A DNA stretch of 64,000 bases, taken from the NCBI GenBank assembly GCA_034620365.1, contig JAQGEQ010000175.1, forward strand, positions 1,798,001-1,862,000, read 5' to 3'. This DNA is from Pegea sp. RAD2-039 (lineage: Eukaryota; Chordata; Thaliacea; Salpida; Salpidae). Below the pieces are notes generated by a model, which saw nothing but the letters and a program-made list of their open reading frames with translations, was not told where the DNA came from and made no database searches. Each line of letters starts with the position of its first letter. Within the stretch, counting starts at the first letter, position 1. Shown one piece after another: positions 1 to 11,858 of this stretch. A program made the position numbers and the translations under genes.

Positions 1-152
1 GGTTATTTTTAATATTGATTTAACCTACTACTACTTAATTTTTTTTTATTAAAAATTATTTTTAGCAATAATTTTCTTAATTTGATTAATTGCAGATTAT
101 CATTTTGATTAGGGTCTATTTAAAACTGTTATTCTTGCCAAGAGCAATTATA

Positions 153-1361
153 ATGCAATTATCAAGAGCTGCTGAAACAGCTATTATACTAGTTGGTGGA
201 GGACTTACATTTGCAAGTTGGGAAATTTTAACTGGTCATAAGAAGTTTTATTCAAATATTTTAATGCCGTTCACTCAAAGATTTATAAGTGCAGAATCAG
301 CTCATAATCTCGGTATAAAGCTTCTTTCTAAAGGGTTAGTTCCTCCTGGTCTAAACAAATTTGACGATTCATCATTAAAAGTGAATTTATGGGGAAAAGA
401 TTTTAATAATCCAATAGGACTTGCTGCTGGTTTTGATAAACATGCGGAAGCAATGACAGGATTAAAGAAAATTGGTTTTGGATTTATTGAAGTTGGGAGT
501 GTAACACCTTTACCTCAAGATGGCAATGAATGCCCAAGAGTGTTTAGACTACCTGAAGATAGAGCTGTAATTAATCGATATGGTTTTAATAGTTGTGGTC
601 ATGATGTTGCTAGTAAAAGATTAAAAGAATATACAGATCAATATCCTGATTCATCTTTAATACTTGGAATAAATCTTGGAAAAAATAAAAAGTCAGAACA
701 ACCAAATGATGATTATGTTAAAGGAGTTAAACAGCTGGGAAAGTTTGCTGATTATATTGTTATTAATGTATCTAGCCCTAATACACCAGGCTTAAGAGAT
801 TTACAGGGCAAAGTTGCTTTGACTAAACTGTGTACAGCTGTTATTGATGAAAGAAATAAATTACCTAATTTACCTCCTGTTTTAGTAAAAGTTTCTCCTG
901 ATTTAAAAAATCAAGATAAACAAGATATCTCGCAGGTAATTATAAATACAAGTATTGATGGGTTGATTGTAAGTAATACAACTATCTCTCGTGATGAATC
1001 TCTAGTTAGTACTAATCAAAATGAAAAAGGTGGCCTTAGTGGGTATCCTTTAAAAAGTAAATCTACAAATCTTATAAAAGACTTTTATAAACTTACAAAA
1101 GGTACAATTCCAATTATTGGGGTTGGTGGAATAGAATCTGGTGAAGATGCTTATGAAAAAATTCTTGCTGGAGCTTCTTTAGTTCAACTTTATACAGCTT
1201 TTACATATCATGGTCCTCCTTTAATTAATTCCATAAAATGTGAACTTGTAGATTTGTTGAAAAAAGATGGTTATGAAAACATTCAAGATGCTATAGGCAA
1301 GGCTGTTGAAAAAGAATTATCAGTTGAAGAACAAGATCAATCAGTTAAAGTTACTTTATAA
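153..1361 (+). CDS. DHODH: Dihydroorotate dehydrogenase (quinone), mitochondrial, class 2
   Basis: Oxidises dihydroorotate to orotate in pyrimidine synthesis, passing electrons through FMN to ubiquinone at the inner mitochondrial membrane. Intronless, 402 residues against 395 in human. The start is the first ATG (153), which places the conserved membrane helix (about residues 7-20, AIILVGGGLTFAS) as in animal enzymes; an in-frame TTG upstream is ignored. Visible family marks: GLAAGFDKH and GFGFIEVGSVTP (about 90-115), PRVFRLPED and NRYGFNS, LGINLGKNK, NVSSPNTPGLR carrying the class 2 catalytic serine, VKVSPDL, and the C-terminal FMN-phosphate site IIGVGGIESGEDA then AGASLVQLYTA. It ends a few residues past the DAIG motif, close to the human end. 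A T-rich AG acceptor-like site ends at 95, before the ATG. NCAPH follows 457 bases downstream on the same strand. The identification is secure. Confidence 0.97.
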   Translation: MQLSRAAETAIILVGGGLTFASWEILTGHKKFYSNILMPFTQRFISAESAHNLGIKLLSKGLVPPGLNKFDDSSLKVNLWGKDFNNPIGLAAGFDKHAEAMTGLKKIGFGFIEVGSVTPLPQDGNECPRVFRLPEDRAVINRYGFNSCGHDVASKRLKEYTDQYPDSSLILGINLGKNKKSEQPNDDYVKGVKQLGKFADYIVINVSSPNTPGLRDLQGKVALTKLCTAVIDERNKLPNLPPVLVKVSPDLKNQDKQDISQVIINTSIDGLIVSNTTISRDESLVSTNQNEKGGLSGYPLKSKSTNLIKDFYKLTKGTIPIIGVGGIESGEDAYEKILAGASLVQLYTAFTYHGPPLINSIKCELVDLLKKDGYENIQDAIGKAVEKELSVEEQDQSVKVTL

Positions 1362-1818
1362 GCTGCTACTTAAAAAATATTTAAATTCAAATTATGTGTT
1401 GTTCATTAGGTAACTTCATAAAAATCTTACTTTAAACTAAATGGTTATTTATTTATTTAATTTCTTATAAACACATTTTTATTATGCTTTAAAGTTTAGT
1501 TTGAAATTTATTTTTATTAAACTATACATTTAATTTTGTGTTTTATTATTTTTTCAAGATAATATTTACTTGAAAAAGTTAAAATACTTTTTTAAATTTA
1601 GTATATATTAAGTTATACTTATTAAGTCGACTTTTTGTTTATTTTGATGATGCATTAAATTTTTCTCCTAAATAATTTTAAAATGTACTTTAGTGAACAG
1701 GTGACAACAAAGTTATCAAGATAAAATCTTACATTTGGAAATTAAACAAATTTCTGTATAAATATTTTTCTATCATATTAAATCAATCAATTTTTCTTCA
1801 GATTTTTAATAAATTTTA
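1362..1818. other. Intergenic, DHODH to NCAPH
   Basis: AT-rich DNA that must hold the DHODH 3' untranslated region and the NCAPH promoter or 5' leader. A pyrimidine-rich tract ending in CAG at 1801 lies 17 bases before the NCAPH ATG. No ORF or RNA gene was recognised. Confidence 0.5.
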
Positions 1819-4800
1819 ATGAATTCTTCAAAGAAAACAATTTCAGCTAAAAATTCAAATGACCTGAGCTCTTCAGGAATCATTAACAAGCATTTGAGCT
1901 CAGCATTAGAAGAAAATGAAGATCATACATTTAATAAAAGTATGGATAGAGATGCAGTCAGAAGAAGGAGAAGCTCACGCGGCTGGAATAAAGTTTTACA
2001 ATTTAAATCTGTGGTAAGCTTCACTTTGAAAAGCTGATTATTTGTAATCTTTTTTTGAAACTGTCAGGAAAACGAAAATGCTTCTTCAGAAGTTCAATTA
2101 AGTAAAGATGAAATTGTTCAACATTATGCTCAGTGCATGAAGCTGTCAGCTGAAAATAAAATCAATGTCAGTAAATGTTGACACTTAATAATTACAAGAA
2201 ATTGACATTTGTTGTTATTTTCAGCAAAAAAATGCGTTTAATCTTCATTTTATTGATCATATGAAGGATTTTATCTATAAAGATGGTATTACCAATTTCA
2301 TGGCTGCCGGTAGTGCTATTTACGCCGGAGCAAAAATATATGCTTCTAGAGTCGATGCAGTTGGTACAATGCTAAACAGGTGAAACTCAAAACTTATATC
2401 AGTTCTATCATCTTATTAGAAAACTTTGCCTGAATACAAGTTGATATTGGTACATTGATGTTTACAAATAGTTAACTGTAATCGTAAAATAATCGATTTG
2501 CAATAATTTGTTTTTTAACTCCGAGTAATTGTTTTGTATTTTCTTCTGAATTTTTCGAAATCCTGATGAATATCTTCTTTCTAATTGAATAACTGTCACT
2601 TCTAATATTTGGTAATAAATCTATTTTATAGACTTATTGCGAGTATTCCTGAAAATAAACCAGATGAAATTGAAAATCAAAACGGTGATAATCTAACAGA
2701 TCAACCGAAGAAAAAGAAAAAAAAATCGAAGCAAAAAGTGATTCACTTTCTGAAACACTTCTTAATTAACTAATTTCGATTTTAGGTTCTTGAAACAAAT
2801 GAGTCAAACCTTCGGTTGTCATCGATTCCATCTGTCACCATCGATGAGCTGAGTATACAACGACAAAGTTTAATAGATGTTTCTAGTGGGGCTTACTTGA
2901 ATGGAAATATTTTGAAATTAGCTGAAAATGAAGTCGTGCTTAATTTTATCGACAACTTTTCACTTCAACCGACGACTACAGGTTTGAATCTTTTTCAAAT
3001 AAACGTTTGATTCAAATTCAAGTTTGTAGAAGTCAGCGAGAATGAAGTCGAATCTAATAAAGTCGAATCAGAGAATGACAGCCTAGTTAGCATCCTAAGT
3101 AAGGGCAAATACTGGAGTGATATGAAACGAAGTGAAGTCAGTCGTGATAAAATGATTTGTGGCAAATCACTTGACTTGGAGAACGTCACTAAATTGATGG
3201 TTTGTTTATTTAATCACTTCTAATTACTTTTTCAATTGATCTCAAGATTTTTTCAGTCAAATGAGGAGGTTGTGAATGAATTTCAAAGTCAGGAAATGGA
3301 TTTAGATGCTGCTTGTATTGAAGCAGGTATTTCTGATCTTTGTCAAAAGTTTCTAATTTTTATTCGGAATCTTTCATAGAATCAGAAGAGATGGATTTCG
3401 ACAACTTTTGTGATGACAACCTGTCACCTGGTTCTGATCAAATGTTAAATTTACCGTCAAATCATAAACCATCACCAGATGAACACGACGTCTTCTCACG
3501 ACTCTCAGCTTTTATCAATACAGGCGAATTTTCATTTTTTAAACCAGAAGTTCTCTCTACATTTAAGTGTCCTGAAAAATGGTCGAAAATTTGGAGTGGT
3601 CGTCGACTCCACTTGAAAAGTTTGTATTTATTTCATATTTGAAAGTTGATTTCATCGAACTAACTTCTCAACACCTTCGACAACAAACTGTAACTTATTT
3701 AAACACTTCGTAAATGCAACTTGAAATTGATTCCAGTTTTATAACGAGAGTGAATTTACAAAGTTTTTTTTGTGATTTTAAGAATCTTTTGTTGTTTTAG
3801 AAAATGAAGATGAAAATAATTTTAAAAAACCGACTCGTAGAAGAAAACCCGAAAAGATTGGAGTTGATATTTCAACTGAATGTCAAATCGACATCAAAAT
3901 TCGTTCACAAGCAATTAGCAAGCAGAAGTTGAATCAATTTATCGAAGATAAAAACTCTCTGATACAAATTGAAAGATCTACAATTATGAAAGAAAATCTT
4001 CTAAAGTAAGAGTCTATCAACTCATTGATCTTGAAATGACTTGATCTTTCATAGAGCTCTTACTGCTGAAGTTATAGTGAAAGCTTCACGTTTGAATCCG
4101 TCTCAAATGGGTAATTGTGATATTGAAGAAACTGAACTTGTCAAAACAGTTTGTCGTGAAAATATGGATTACTGCCCACCAGTTGATGCATTTGATGGTT
4201 GTCAAAAAAGTGAAAATATTAAATTTATTAAACTGAACATTTACAGATGATGATGGTGGTGATTATGTAGATGATTTACAAACCTCAGGATATAAGTTTA
4301 ATTCTAATATGGCTGATCAGACTATCAATTTTTATGATGAAGATTATCAAAATATGATTAAAGGCGATCATTTAGTTGAAGGACCCCAAAAGGTTTTTAA
4401 CATTTCCTGCTCTCATGTTTACAAATTCTTCAACTTTATCATTTTTCAGATTAATCATTTTAATTTGAATGTTAATCAAAATTTCTCGAAAGTTAATGTG
4501 AAAAAATTGAAAGAGGCGATCTGGGAAGACTTAAAGACCGCTGACAAGGAAAAGAAAGAAAATAAAGTAATTAGGCGAATAGTTCAACATTAACCTGAGA
4601 TATTCTTAATCAATTTTATTATTTTAGTTACAAGATGAAACTGGTGAATTGAAATTTTCCGAAACTTTTTTCAACTTGCCCAAGAAAGTTAGCAGTGATG
4701 TAGTCGGATCTTTATCGTTTCCAGATGCCTTTGCAAGCTTGTTGCATCTAGCTAACGAGAAAAACTTGCATCTGTCCTCCGTCTCATCACTAGATGACAT

Positions 4801-4822
4801 TATAATTACTTTGCCAAAATGA
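1819..4822 (+). CDS. NCAPH: Condensin complex subunit 2 (kleisin CAP-H, Barren)
   Basis: The kleisin of condensin I bridges the SMC2/SMC4 heads and binds the HEAT subunits during mitotic chromosome compaction. Thirteen exons: 1819-2013, 2068-2166, 2225-2379, 2632-2737, 2786-2981, 3030-3199, 3257-3326, 3380-3619, 3801-4005, 4055-4197, 4247-4392, 4450-4566, 4628-4822, giving about 678 residues (human 741). Family landmarks in order: a basic stretch RRRRSSRGWNK; the N-terminal SMC-binding helices (HYAQCMKLSAENKIN, then AGAKIYASRVDAVGTML); a lysine-rich linker (KKKKKKSKQK); the mid-region EFSFFKPEVLSTF before CPEKW; the acidic FYDEDYQNMIKGD and LVEGPQKIN block; and the C-terminal winged helix (VNVKKLKEAIW, then FASLLHLANEKNLHLS). 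All junction phases agree. Several introns use unusual donors such as GTTTGT (after 3199 and 3619). It converges with ELP6, 107 bases apart. Confidence 0.95.
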
Positions 4823-4929
4823 TTTTGTTAAGATATTATTACATTAAAAAGTATAAACAAATGAAATTATTTTTTACAAGTAATATATTTAATTAAAAGT
4901 TACAAAGAGGCAGTTACACGATGAGCAAT

Positions 4930-5688
4930 TTATAAAACAGCATTAGAGGTCCCTGGTGCAAACAATTGTAGTTTGCGATCAGATAATCGATAATGCTGTA
5001 AAGGTAGATAGTTGTAGATGGTTCTACCATGAGATGAGATCTGCTTTTTGATCATTTGTAAATGACCATTGACATCTTTACTGTGACCAGATTTTAAACC
5101 TTTCAGATTAACTTCAATGTTAAAAAAATTTCGACACAAATCATGTATAGAAAACTCGAAATCTTCATTCTCAATGTCTTGATGTATAAGAGTAATTACA
5201 GTGATGTTGTGAACTTGACATAAAGCAGAAAGATGCTTGACAAGTTTCCAAATTTCCATCATAGGACATCCAACACAAAAGAGACTGGTTAGATCATCAA
5301 TAATCACAGCAGCACCTTCCAACTTCTCGCCAAAAACTTCTATTTGATCCTGAATTTTTGAGAAAAGATATTTAGCTGCTTGTTGACTTTCTTTTCCAAG
5401 TAAATATTCTTCACTATTATCAGTGAGATCATCAATAAAAGTGAAGTTTCCGCAGTCACGTGATCGCTGTAAATTGATGCTACTGATTTTAGAACAGCAA
5501 ACTGCATAATGACTGAATGTTTGAGCTAATCCAACCATAATCACGTGACGGTTTGCTTTTAGATAAGCAGATATGAAATGATGAAGAAGAAATGAAGAAT
5601 CTGCTCCATCAACATCTGACACTAGTATGGACTCTTCAGGAAGGTTTTGTAGATTCCAACCAGCCAAGCGGTTTAATTCATCAAACAT
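4930..5688 (-). CDS. ELP6: Elongator complex protein 6
   Basis: Part of the Elp4-Elp5-Elp6 RecA-like hexamer that helps Elongator modify wobble uridine (U34) of tRNAs. Intronless, 252 residues against 266 in human. Landmarks: the start MFDELNRL (human MFVELNNL); SFLLHHFISAYLKANRHV; GLAQTFSHYAVC; the Walker-B-like strand AAVIIDDLTSLF; VITLIHQD; LKGLKSGHSKDVNGHLQM; and the C-terminus QLFAPGTSNAVL, nearly the human ending FFAKGMSPAVL. As in the family, no Walker A motif is seen. The ATG at 5688 is the only start that fits, and a TTTCAAATAG acceptor-like site ends at 5710 just upstream. Convergent neighbour of NCAPH; DPH6 follows on the same strand. Confidence 0.95.
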   Translation of the reverse strand: MFDELNRLAGWNLQNLPEESILVSDVDGADSSFLLHHFISAYLKANRHVIMVGLAQTFSHYAVCCSKISSINLQRSRDCGNFTFIDDLTDNSEEYLLGKESQQAAKYLFSKIQDQIEVFGEKLEGAAVIIDDLTSLFCVGCPMMEIWKLVKHLSALCQVHNITVITLIHQDIENEDFEFSIHDLCRNFFNIEVNLKGLKSGHSKDVNGHLQMIKKQISSHGRTIYNYLPLQHYRLSDRKLQLFAPGTSNAVL

Positions 5689-7589
5689 TTTTATTAGAAG
5701 TAAAATAAGCTATTTGAAAGAAGTTTTAATTAATATAAAAATGTAAGTAGCTAGATACTATCAGTTAAGTTTCAGCACTTCAAGCTGGAGGCAGAATATC
5801 ACAAGATATTTGTTTATAATTATTTGTAAATAGAAATAAAAATAGTTTTTAAAACCAATTCCACCAAAATTGAATAAATTTCTTCAAAATTACAATTTTC
5901 TAGAAATTTAGCAAAATGTAGTAGACAATAAGTTTGAGAAATATAATGATCTATTTAAAAAATTTATAAATAGATGTTAGTACTATATAAAAAAAGTTTA
6001 CTTAAATTGATAGGCTGTGATTTTTCTTAAGAATAAAGTAAATTTGCTTGTTGTTAAAAACTTGTATTTTAGTATCTAATCAATTTTATGATACCAAATT
6101 TTAAAAATCAAACAAAGTCAACTATTTATAAATAAACTTTTATTAACTCATGTTTTTAAAAAAGTTAAAAAATTTTGGTTCAGAAAACAACAAATCAGCA
6201 ATAAAAATTAAGTTTTAAATAAAGTTAGTCTAGTTACATCAAAATTAGACTACAATAATTTAAAATAAAAAAATAAACTATAATCAATAAAAATTTTCCA
6301 ATTTCCACTTCTTTATCATCTACCCTAAAGCAACAATTTTTTTAGTGTGCAAAGCATAATTATAGTATACCAAAATGTAACAAAATGTCTCTTTCCAGTT
6401 AAACTTCAAGTATAACATAATTTTTAGCTTTAAGATTAGCAATAAATTGTTTATCCTATTTGAGCCTTTTTTTAATGATTATATGTCAGTTTTGTTTCGA
6501 AAGATTTGTTAGATGATTTATTTAAAATAAAGTTAGGGACTTCTTAGACAACTTGTCCATTCAAGAAGAGTTATTTCTAATCAATTTTCAGAACAATGGT
6601 ACTCACGATAAATGTTTAATAAGTTTACTGATTATAATCTACCTTCTATTTTTTTAAACACATCTTTTTTCTTTTAGAAAAATATTCGCTTAGAAGCTCA
6701 GTTCAAGTTATTAACTTAATTTAAGGCAATGTCAAACTATTGTTGACGTTAAAGTTGTGAAAAAATTAATAGAAAAACTAACGTTAAATCAGTTTATCAT
6801 TTTGAGGATAGTTTAATTAAAGATGTCAATTGCAGAGTATATGTTTTCAACTTCTGCTACTTTATTTATGAATTACTTTTATTTATGTCTTATTTTTGTA
6901 AATAAGTTTTTTTGGTGACTAAAATAAAAACTGTGAATGACCAATAAGTACTAACATTTTATACTGCTTCTGGTGCCATCAGAAGTAATTTTTGTATCAC
7001 TATTTGTGCATATTAATCTATATTGCAGAGCAGTAATTACGTTGCAAAGAATATAGTTCGAATATTCCGTTAACCACAAATATTTAAATAAAATAACAAT
7101 TTGAGCCGATTGAAAAATGATCAAATGTTATAAGTTTATCTGAATATAAATGTGCTTCCAAAAACTTGTTCAACAAAACTAGTAATTGGAAACAATAGCT
7201 TACCTTATAACTGACCTTTTACTATTTTGTATATACCTATATCTACTTTTTTATCTCAATTTAATACATTGTGCTACAAAGCATCTTCAATAATTATTAA
7301 ACATTTTTCGAAATGTAGAAAAAAATTATATTTGAAGAACCTAAAAGCTGAAATAACTTTAAAAGAAAAGGAGCTATTTACAAAAATTTCATTTTCTTAC
7401 AAAATTAAAATAAGAATTTAAATTGACAGAAAGTTAGTGAATTAAAGTTAAAAATATAAAAAAAATAACTTTGGTTATTATTTTTGTGAGACAAAGAAAT
7501 TTCGGATAACAACTCAACTATTTTTTATTTAATGATCTGTTTCTTAGCTAATATCAAAAAAAATTTTATTAAAATAAGATTTTTTTTAA
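5689..7589. other. Intergenic, ELP6 to DPH6
   Basis: About 1.9 kb of very AT-rich DNA between the ELP6 start and the DPH6 stop. It probably holds the ELP6 promoter and DPH6 3' untranslated region. A 64-codon open frame at 7227-7421 is low complexity and looks like chance. No RNA gene or repeat was recognised. Confidence 0.5.
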
Positions 7590-10500
7590 TCAAATTTGTG
7601 ATTCTTCTTCAACTGCTGTATCATAGATAGCAGATAAAACAGCTACAACAGTATCATCTGTTTCAGGACATAAAATCGACTCTGTGGGAATCACTAAAAC
7701 ATTTGTAGTGGATATACCAGAACATAGAGGTTTCAAGAAGATTTCCTTGACAAGTGAATCACATAAAACTGAAAATAATTTGTGAATTGAAAATATTAGA
7801 CTTTACTCTTAAATTTGCAATAAATTAAAAAGTGAAAAAATTAATTCTTTTTTTTTAATTTGAAAATCTCAAAAACATGTTATGAAACTTGTACCTTGTG
7901 CTTGATGGCAATTCAAATTGCTTTTGACGTAAAACAGTTTGATTTGAGAAGAAATTTCTTTTTTCATCTGAATATTTTTCAAATGATTTCGAAAAGATAG
8001 CAAAAGCGAGCTAAACACATCACTTGCGATTTGCATATCTTCTAGGTGCTCAGCTAAAAATTGAGAAAAATAATTCTATGCTAATTAGTCATTGTAAATC
8101 TTAAAAAAATTAAGTAATGGCTTAAATGTGCTTAATTGTTGAAAATCGTTTCAAACAAATCTTACTTGATGTAAAGAAAACTGAATAAAAGCCGGTTGAT
8201 GATGATTGATCTTGAGCAATGACTTGCCATTCTATTTGAGCTTTCCGAGGTAAAGATAAAATTTGTACAAAAAAAATTGGTTTGTTACCATTTCGCACTA
8301 TATGAGAAAAAATCAAATTATTTGTTTGAAATTCAACAAATGGTTGATATAATTGAGAATTTGATCAAAAATAAATAAAACCTGCTAGCGTTTTTTCTCT
8401 TTCGAACAAAGTTTTAGCAGCAATTTCTAAATATTCACACTCAATCACGTAACAGACACAAGTTTGAATATTTTTAAGACTAAGTCCTCTTTTCATCCCA
8501 GCTAAGATTTTCTAGGATACAAATATCAATGAATTATTTGAAAATGTGAGATGCAAAAGAAAAACCTCAACATGCGTAAGAGACAATGAAGCTTCATATT
8601 CTATTCCATTTTGTTCAACGACCATATTAGACGGAGTTAAGGCTATTTGGCCCGCTACATAAAACTTATTGCCCTGCTGGGTGCATTGACTATATGGTCC
8701 TGTGAAATATTATAAACAATTCTAAATATCAAAAAGAATAGAAATATAAAGCTAAATACCAATATTTGCGGGTGCCCAATAAGATATACTTCTTATATGC
8801 ATAACTTTTTTTAGTTTATCTTTTTGACAAATGCAATCAAGTTTGAAAAGAACTTGTTGGCTAGAATCTAAATTTTCTATTTCAATTCCAACACACACTC
8901 TAGAAGGAGGTTGATTTGTGAAAAAAGTCTTGTAAGTAGAATTGATTGCAGAAAAATAATCCATTGAAGCAACATAAAGATTTATATAAGAGATGGAGCC
9001 TTTATCATATCCAAGTTGATCCATTAAGTCTGAAGAGTTTCAAATAAAAGAGTGATGGAATACAACTTCTACACGTAATCACCTGAAACTTGTGAAAATA
9101 TTTTTGTTGTTTTGTCAGATATTTCCTCAGATAGTAAATTTGTTTTACAATAATTCACATAAGTAGAAAGAAACAACATATTTCCGTTATCACTGTAGGA
9201 CAATGTTGGTTTTTCAACTAAATCGGGTGGTTTATCAAATTTCCACAAAATGTTCTGTAAATATTTGATTTTTTAAAATTAGTTATCAGTTCATGAATTG
9301 AATATATCAAAAAAGTTTATAGATTTGGTAATAATATCCATGATTAAAATAAATAAAAATTAATTATTTTACATTTTTTAATACCTTTTTAATGCTATTG
9401 ACTTACAGAAACATTCTTAGATTTAATTTGTAAATCTGCAAATGGTATAGACAAAACTTTCTTTTGATTGATTGTTAGTTGTTTAGATGAATCTTTATCT
9501 TGTAACTCTAGTCTATTTAATTTCAGGTAAGAAACTTGAACAACGCCGTCATCAGAATGAAGAACTACTTCCTTTTCAACACTTTTAAAACAAAATAAGA
9601 ACTCGCACTTTTCTAACAGTAATTATACAATTTTATCTACTTACATGACAATCTTTTTTAAGAATAAAGGACAGTCTAAAGTAAATGTTTCATATTCACC
9701 ACCTTCACCGCATATATTACTTTCAAATTTACTTTTCTGAATTGAAAAATAAAGTTTTGAAAGTAAAAACTGATTTTTATTAAGACTTACTAGCTCCTTC
9801 AAAAGAGGCTGCATTTCTTGTAGAGATCTTCCTAAATGTTGAGATTTTAATCCAAGAGAGGCAGTTTTTACCAAAATAGAATAAACATTATTATCTATCA
9901 TCTCCTGCAGAAATATTTATTGAAGATAAAACTTCTTTAGTTTTAAAATTGATTTAAAATTTATTTTTTAAAACTTGAAAAGTAAAACCTGAAGTAGTGT
10001 GTCTTGATCTCTTTCCCAAAGATAAGCTAAGCTCAAGATGTTTAGACGTTCACAAACATTCTCAACTCTTATCCGCTGATAATTTGATAATATTGCTCCA
10101 CTAGACACAGCATCAAAGTTTATTTTTTTCTTTTTTGAAAAGTTTTAATGAAAAAATTGAAACTTTGGTTTGTATCAGGCCAACAGTTTAATTTTTATAG
10201 TTTTAAGTATTTCGTTAAGTTTATGCAAAATTTTTCTAGAAACTTAAGATCACAAACTTTTATATCTTGGAGTAAATTAAATAAATCTTCAACTTCATCT
10301 TCAGGATCAGGTTGATAGTTTAGTTCTTTACTTTTAGAATTTCCATTAGTTTCTCTGTTGATGTTTAAACAAGTTTACATTATTATTAAAAACTTTTAAA
10401 AATTCCTAATTTAAACTAATTTATCTTCAAATACGATTTTTTACCTTCTAAACAAAGGTACACCCATAGCCTCAGCATATAATGAAATACCTTCTTGACC

Positions 10501-10926
10501 AACAGTCTGATACATATAGCTATCTAGTTCACCTTTAACAAAACAATTCTGATGTATTAGAATCACATTATCATTTTATCAACCAAATCACCTTGTTTAG
10601 CTGGCTTCAAGTTGGCAAGAGCAACTATTTGATGTCCATTCCTTACACATTCTATCATATTATAACAACTGTCCTTGCCTCCACTTAAAAAACAAATATA
10701 AAATTGTTTTCTTAGTATTCATAATTTTTAGATTAAAATTAAATACTAGAAAACTATAGCCCTTAAAAATGACTTTTCAATCTTTCAATCAGATGCTAAA
10801 ATATTTTAAGAATAAATATTCAAATTCTTTTAATTTTAAAAATTTGATGACAAAATTAAATAAAACTTTTTAATTTTGAAGTACTAACCTCACTAGAGCC
10901 ACAACTTTTAATGAATTTACATTCAT
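7590..10926 (-). CDS. DPH6: Diphthine-ammonia ligase, long form with RidA-like domains
   Basis: Catalyses the last, ATP-dependent amidation in diphthamide synthesis on eEF2. Fifteen exons: 10926-10889, 10683-10592, 10532-10445, 10354-10258, 10129-9989, 9904-9791, 9736-9645, 9581-9407, 9254-9083, 9029-8760, 8699-8566, 8511-8382, 8297-8166, 8053-7895, 7768-7590; about 670 residues. The N-terminal adenine-nucleotide alpha hydrolase domain (about 1-230) shows the PP-loop SGGKDS, ALANLKP, ELDSYMYQTVG, GAILSNYQRIRVENVC, YLWERDQ and CGEGGEYETFTLDCP. After about residue 280 come two RidA/YjgF-like domains, with SYWAPANIGPYSQC, FYVAGQIALTP and LSLPRKAQIEWQV. The length matches yeast Dph6 (685), whereas human DPH6 (267) ends after the ligase domain. 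The small exons keep phase throughout. Same strand as ELP6 and NPHP4. Confidence 0.95.
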
Positions 10927-11858
10927 CTTTTATTTTGTGTAAATTTCAAATGTAATAAACTTTAGTTGTGAATCTACAACTAAAATATAAATTTTCAATG
11001 TTTAGTTATTAAAAAGAAAAAGCCAGATATCAATAATAGTAAAAAACAACCACATGTCAGGGAATAGAAAATCTTACTTAAATATTCGTCATTCAGAAAA
11101 CAAATTTTCTAAAATCGATTTTTTATTGAAAACCAAATTGTTTTTAAATTACTTTTTTAAACTTGAAGTTGTAAACTGAAAATTAATGATATGAACGTAA
11201 TCTTAGTAAGTTATAAATCAAACTACATAACATTCCATCTTTGTAGTTTTACGTTTTTGTATGCTTAATCAAGTATGCTACATAAAATGTATGCCCAAAA
11301 ATTTAAGATTTTATAATAAAATTACTAGAATCATAAAATTTATACAATCATTTACAAGTGACTTAATGTTTTATCAAATTTTTTAGCTTTACAATTTAAA
11401 AACTAATTCTATTTTATGGAACTCTCGAATTAGGTTTTATAAAGAAGATCGCACAAGCAATAATTTGTAACGGTTTATTGATAATATAAGATTTAAAGCT
11501 AAATTTTGAGAATATAAGTTAGTGATAAGAAATAGTTTCCGAAAAATTAGTTTCAGTGAAGTACTTTTTCGTTTTAAGGTTTTACAGATAAAAACAAAAT
11601 AACTTTAGCTCGAGTTAGAATATAAAATCACAGTGTAAAAATAATTTTAAAAAATATATGAATGGTAAGAAGTTTGAAATGTCTGGAATTTTGTAGAATT
11701 GATCTATTATTTCTTCGAAACTATTGGTTATTTAATAATTAGTGATTCTACAATTCTAACTAAATATAAAGATAATAAAAGAAAAGATGAAATTTGATAA
11801 ACTATTTAAACTTTATACAAAATTTCAGCTACAAAAGTTTATTTCAAAAGAAAATTAT
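10927..11858. other. Intergenic, DPH6 to NPHP4
   Basis: About 930 bases of AT-rich DNA between the DPH6 start and the NPHP4 stop. Expected contents are the DPH6 promoter/leader and NPHP4 3' untranslated region. No ORF, repeat or RNA gene was recognised. Confidence 0.5.

Noticed and set aside
7227-7421. Short open frame between ELP6 and DPH6
   Set aside because: Composition is that of random AT-rich sequence; no motif or splice context supports it.
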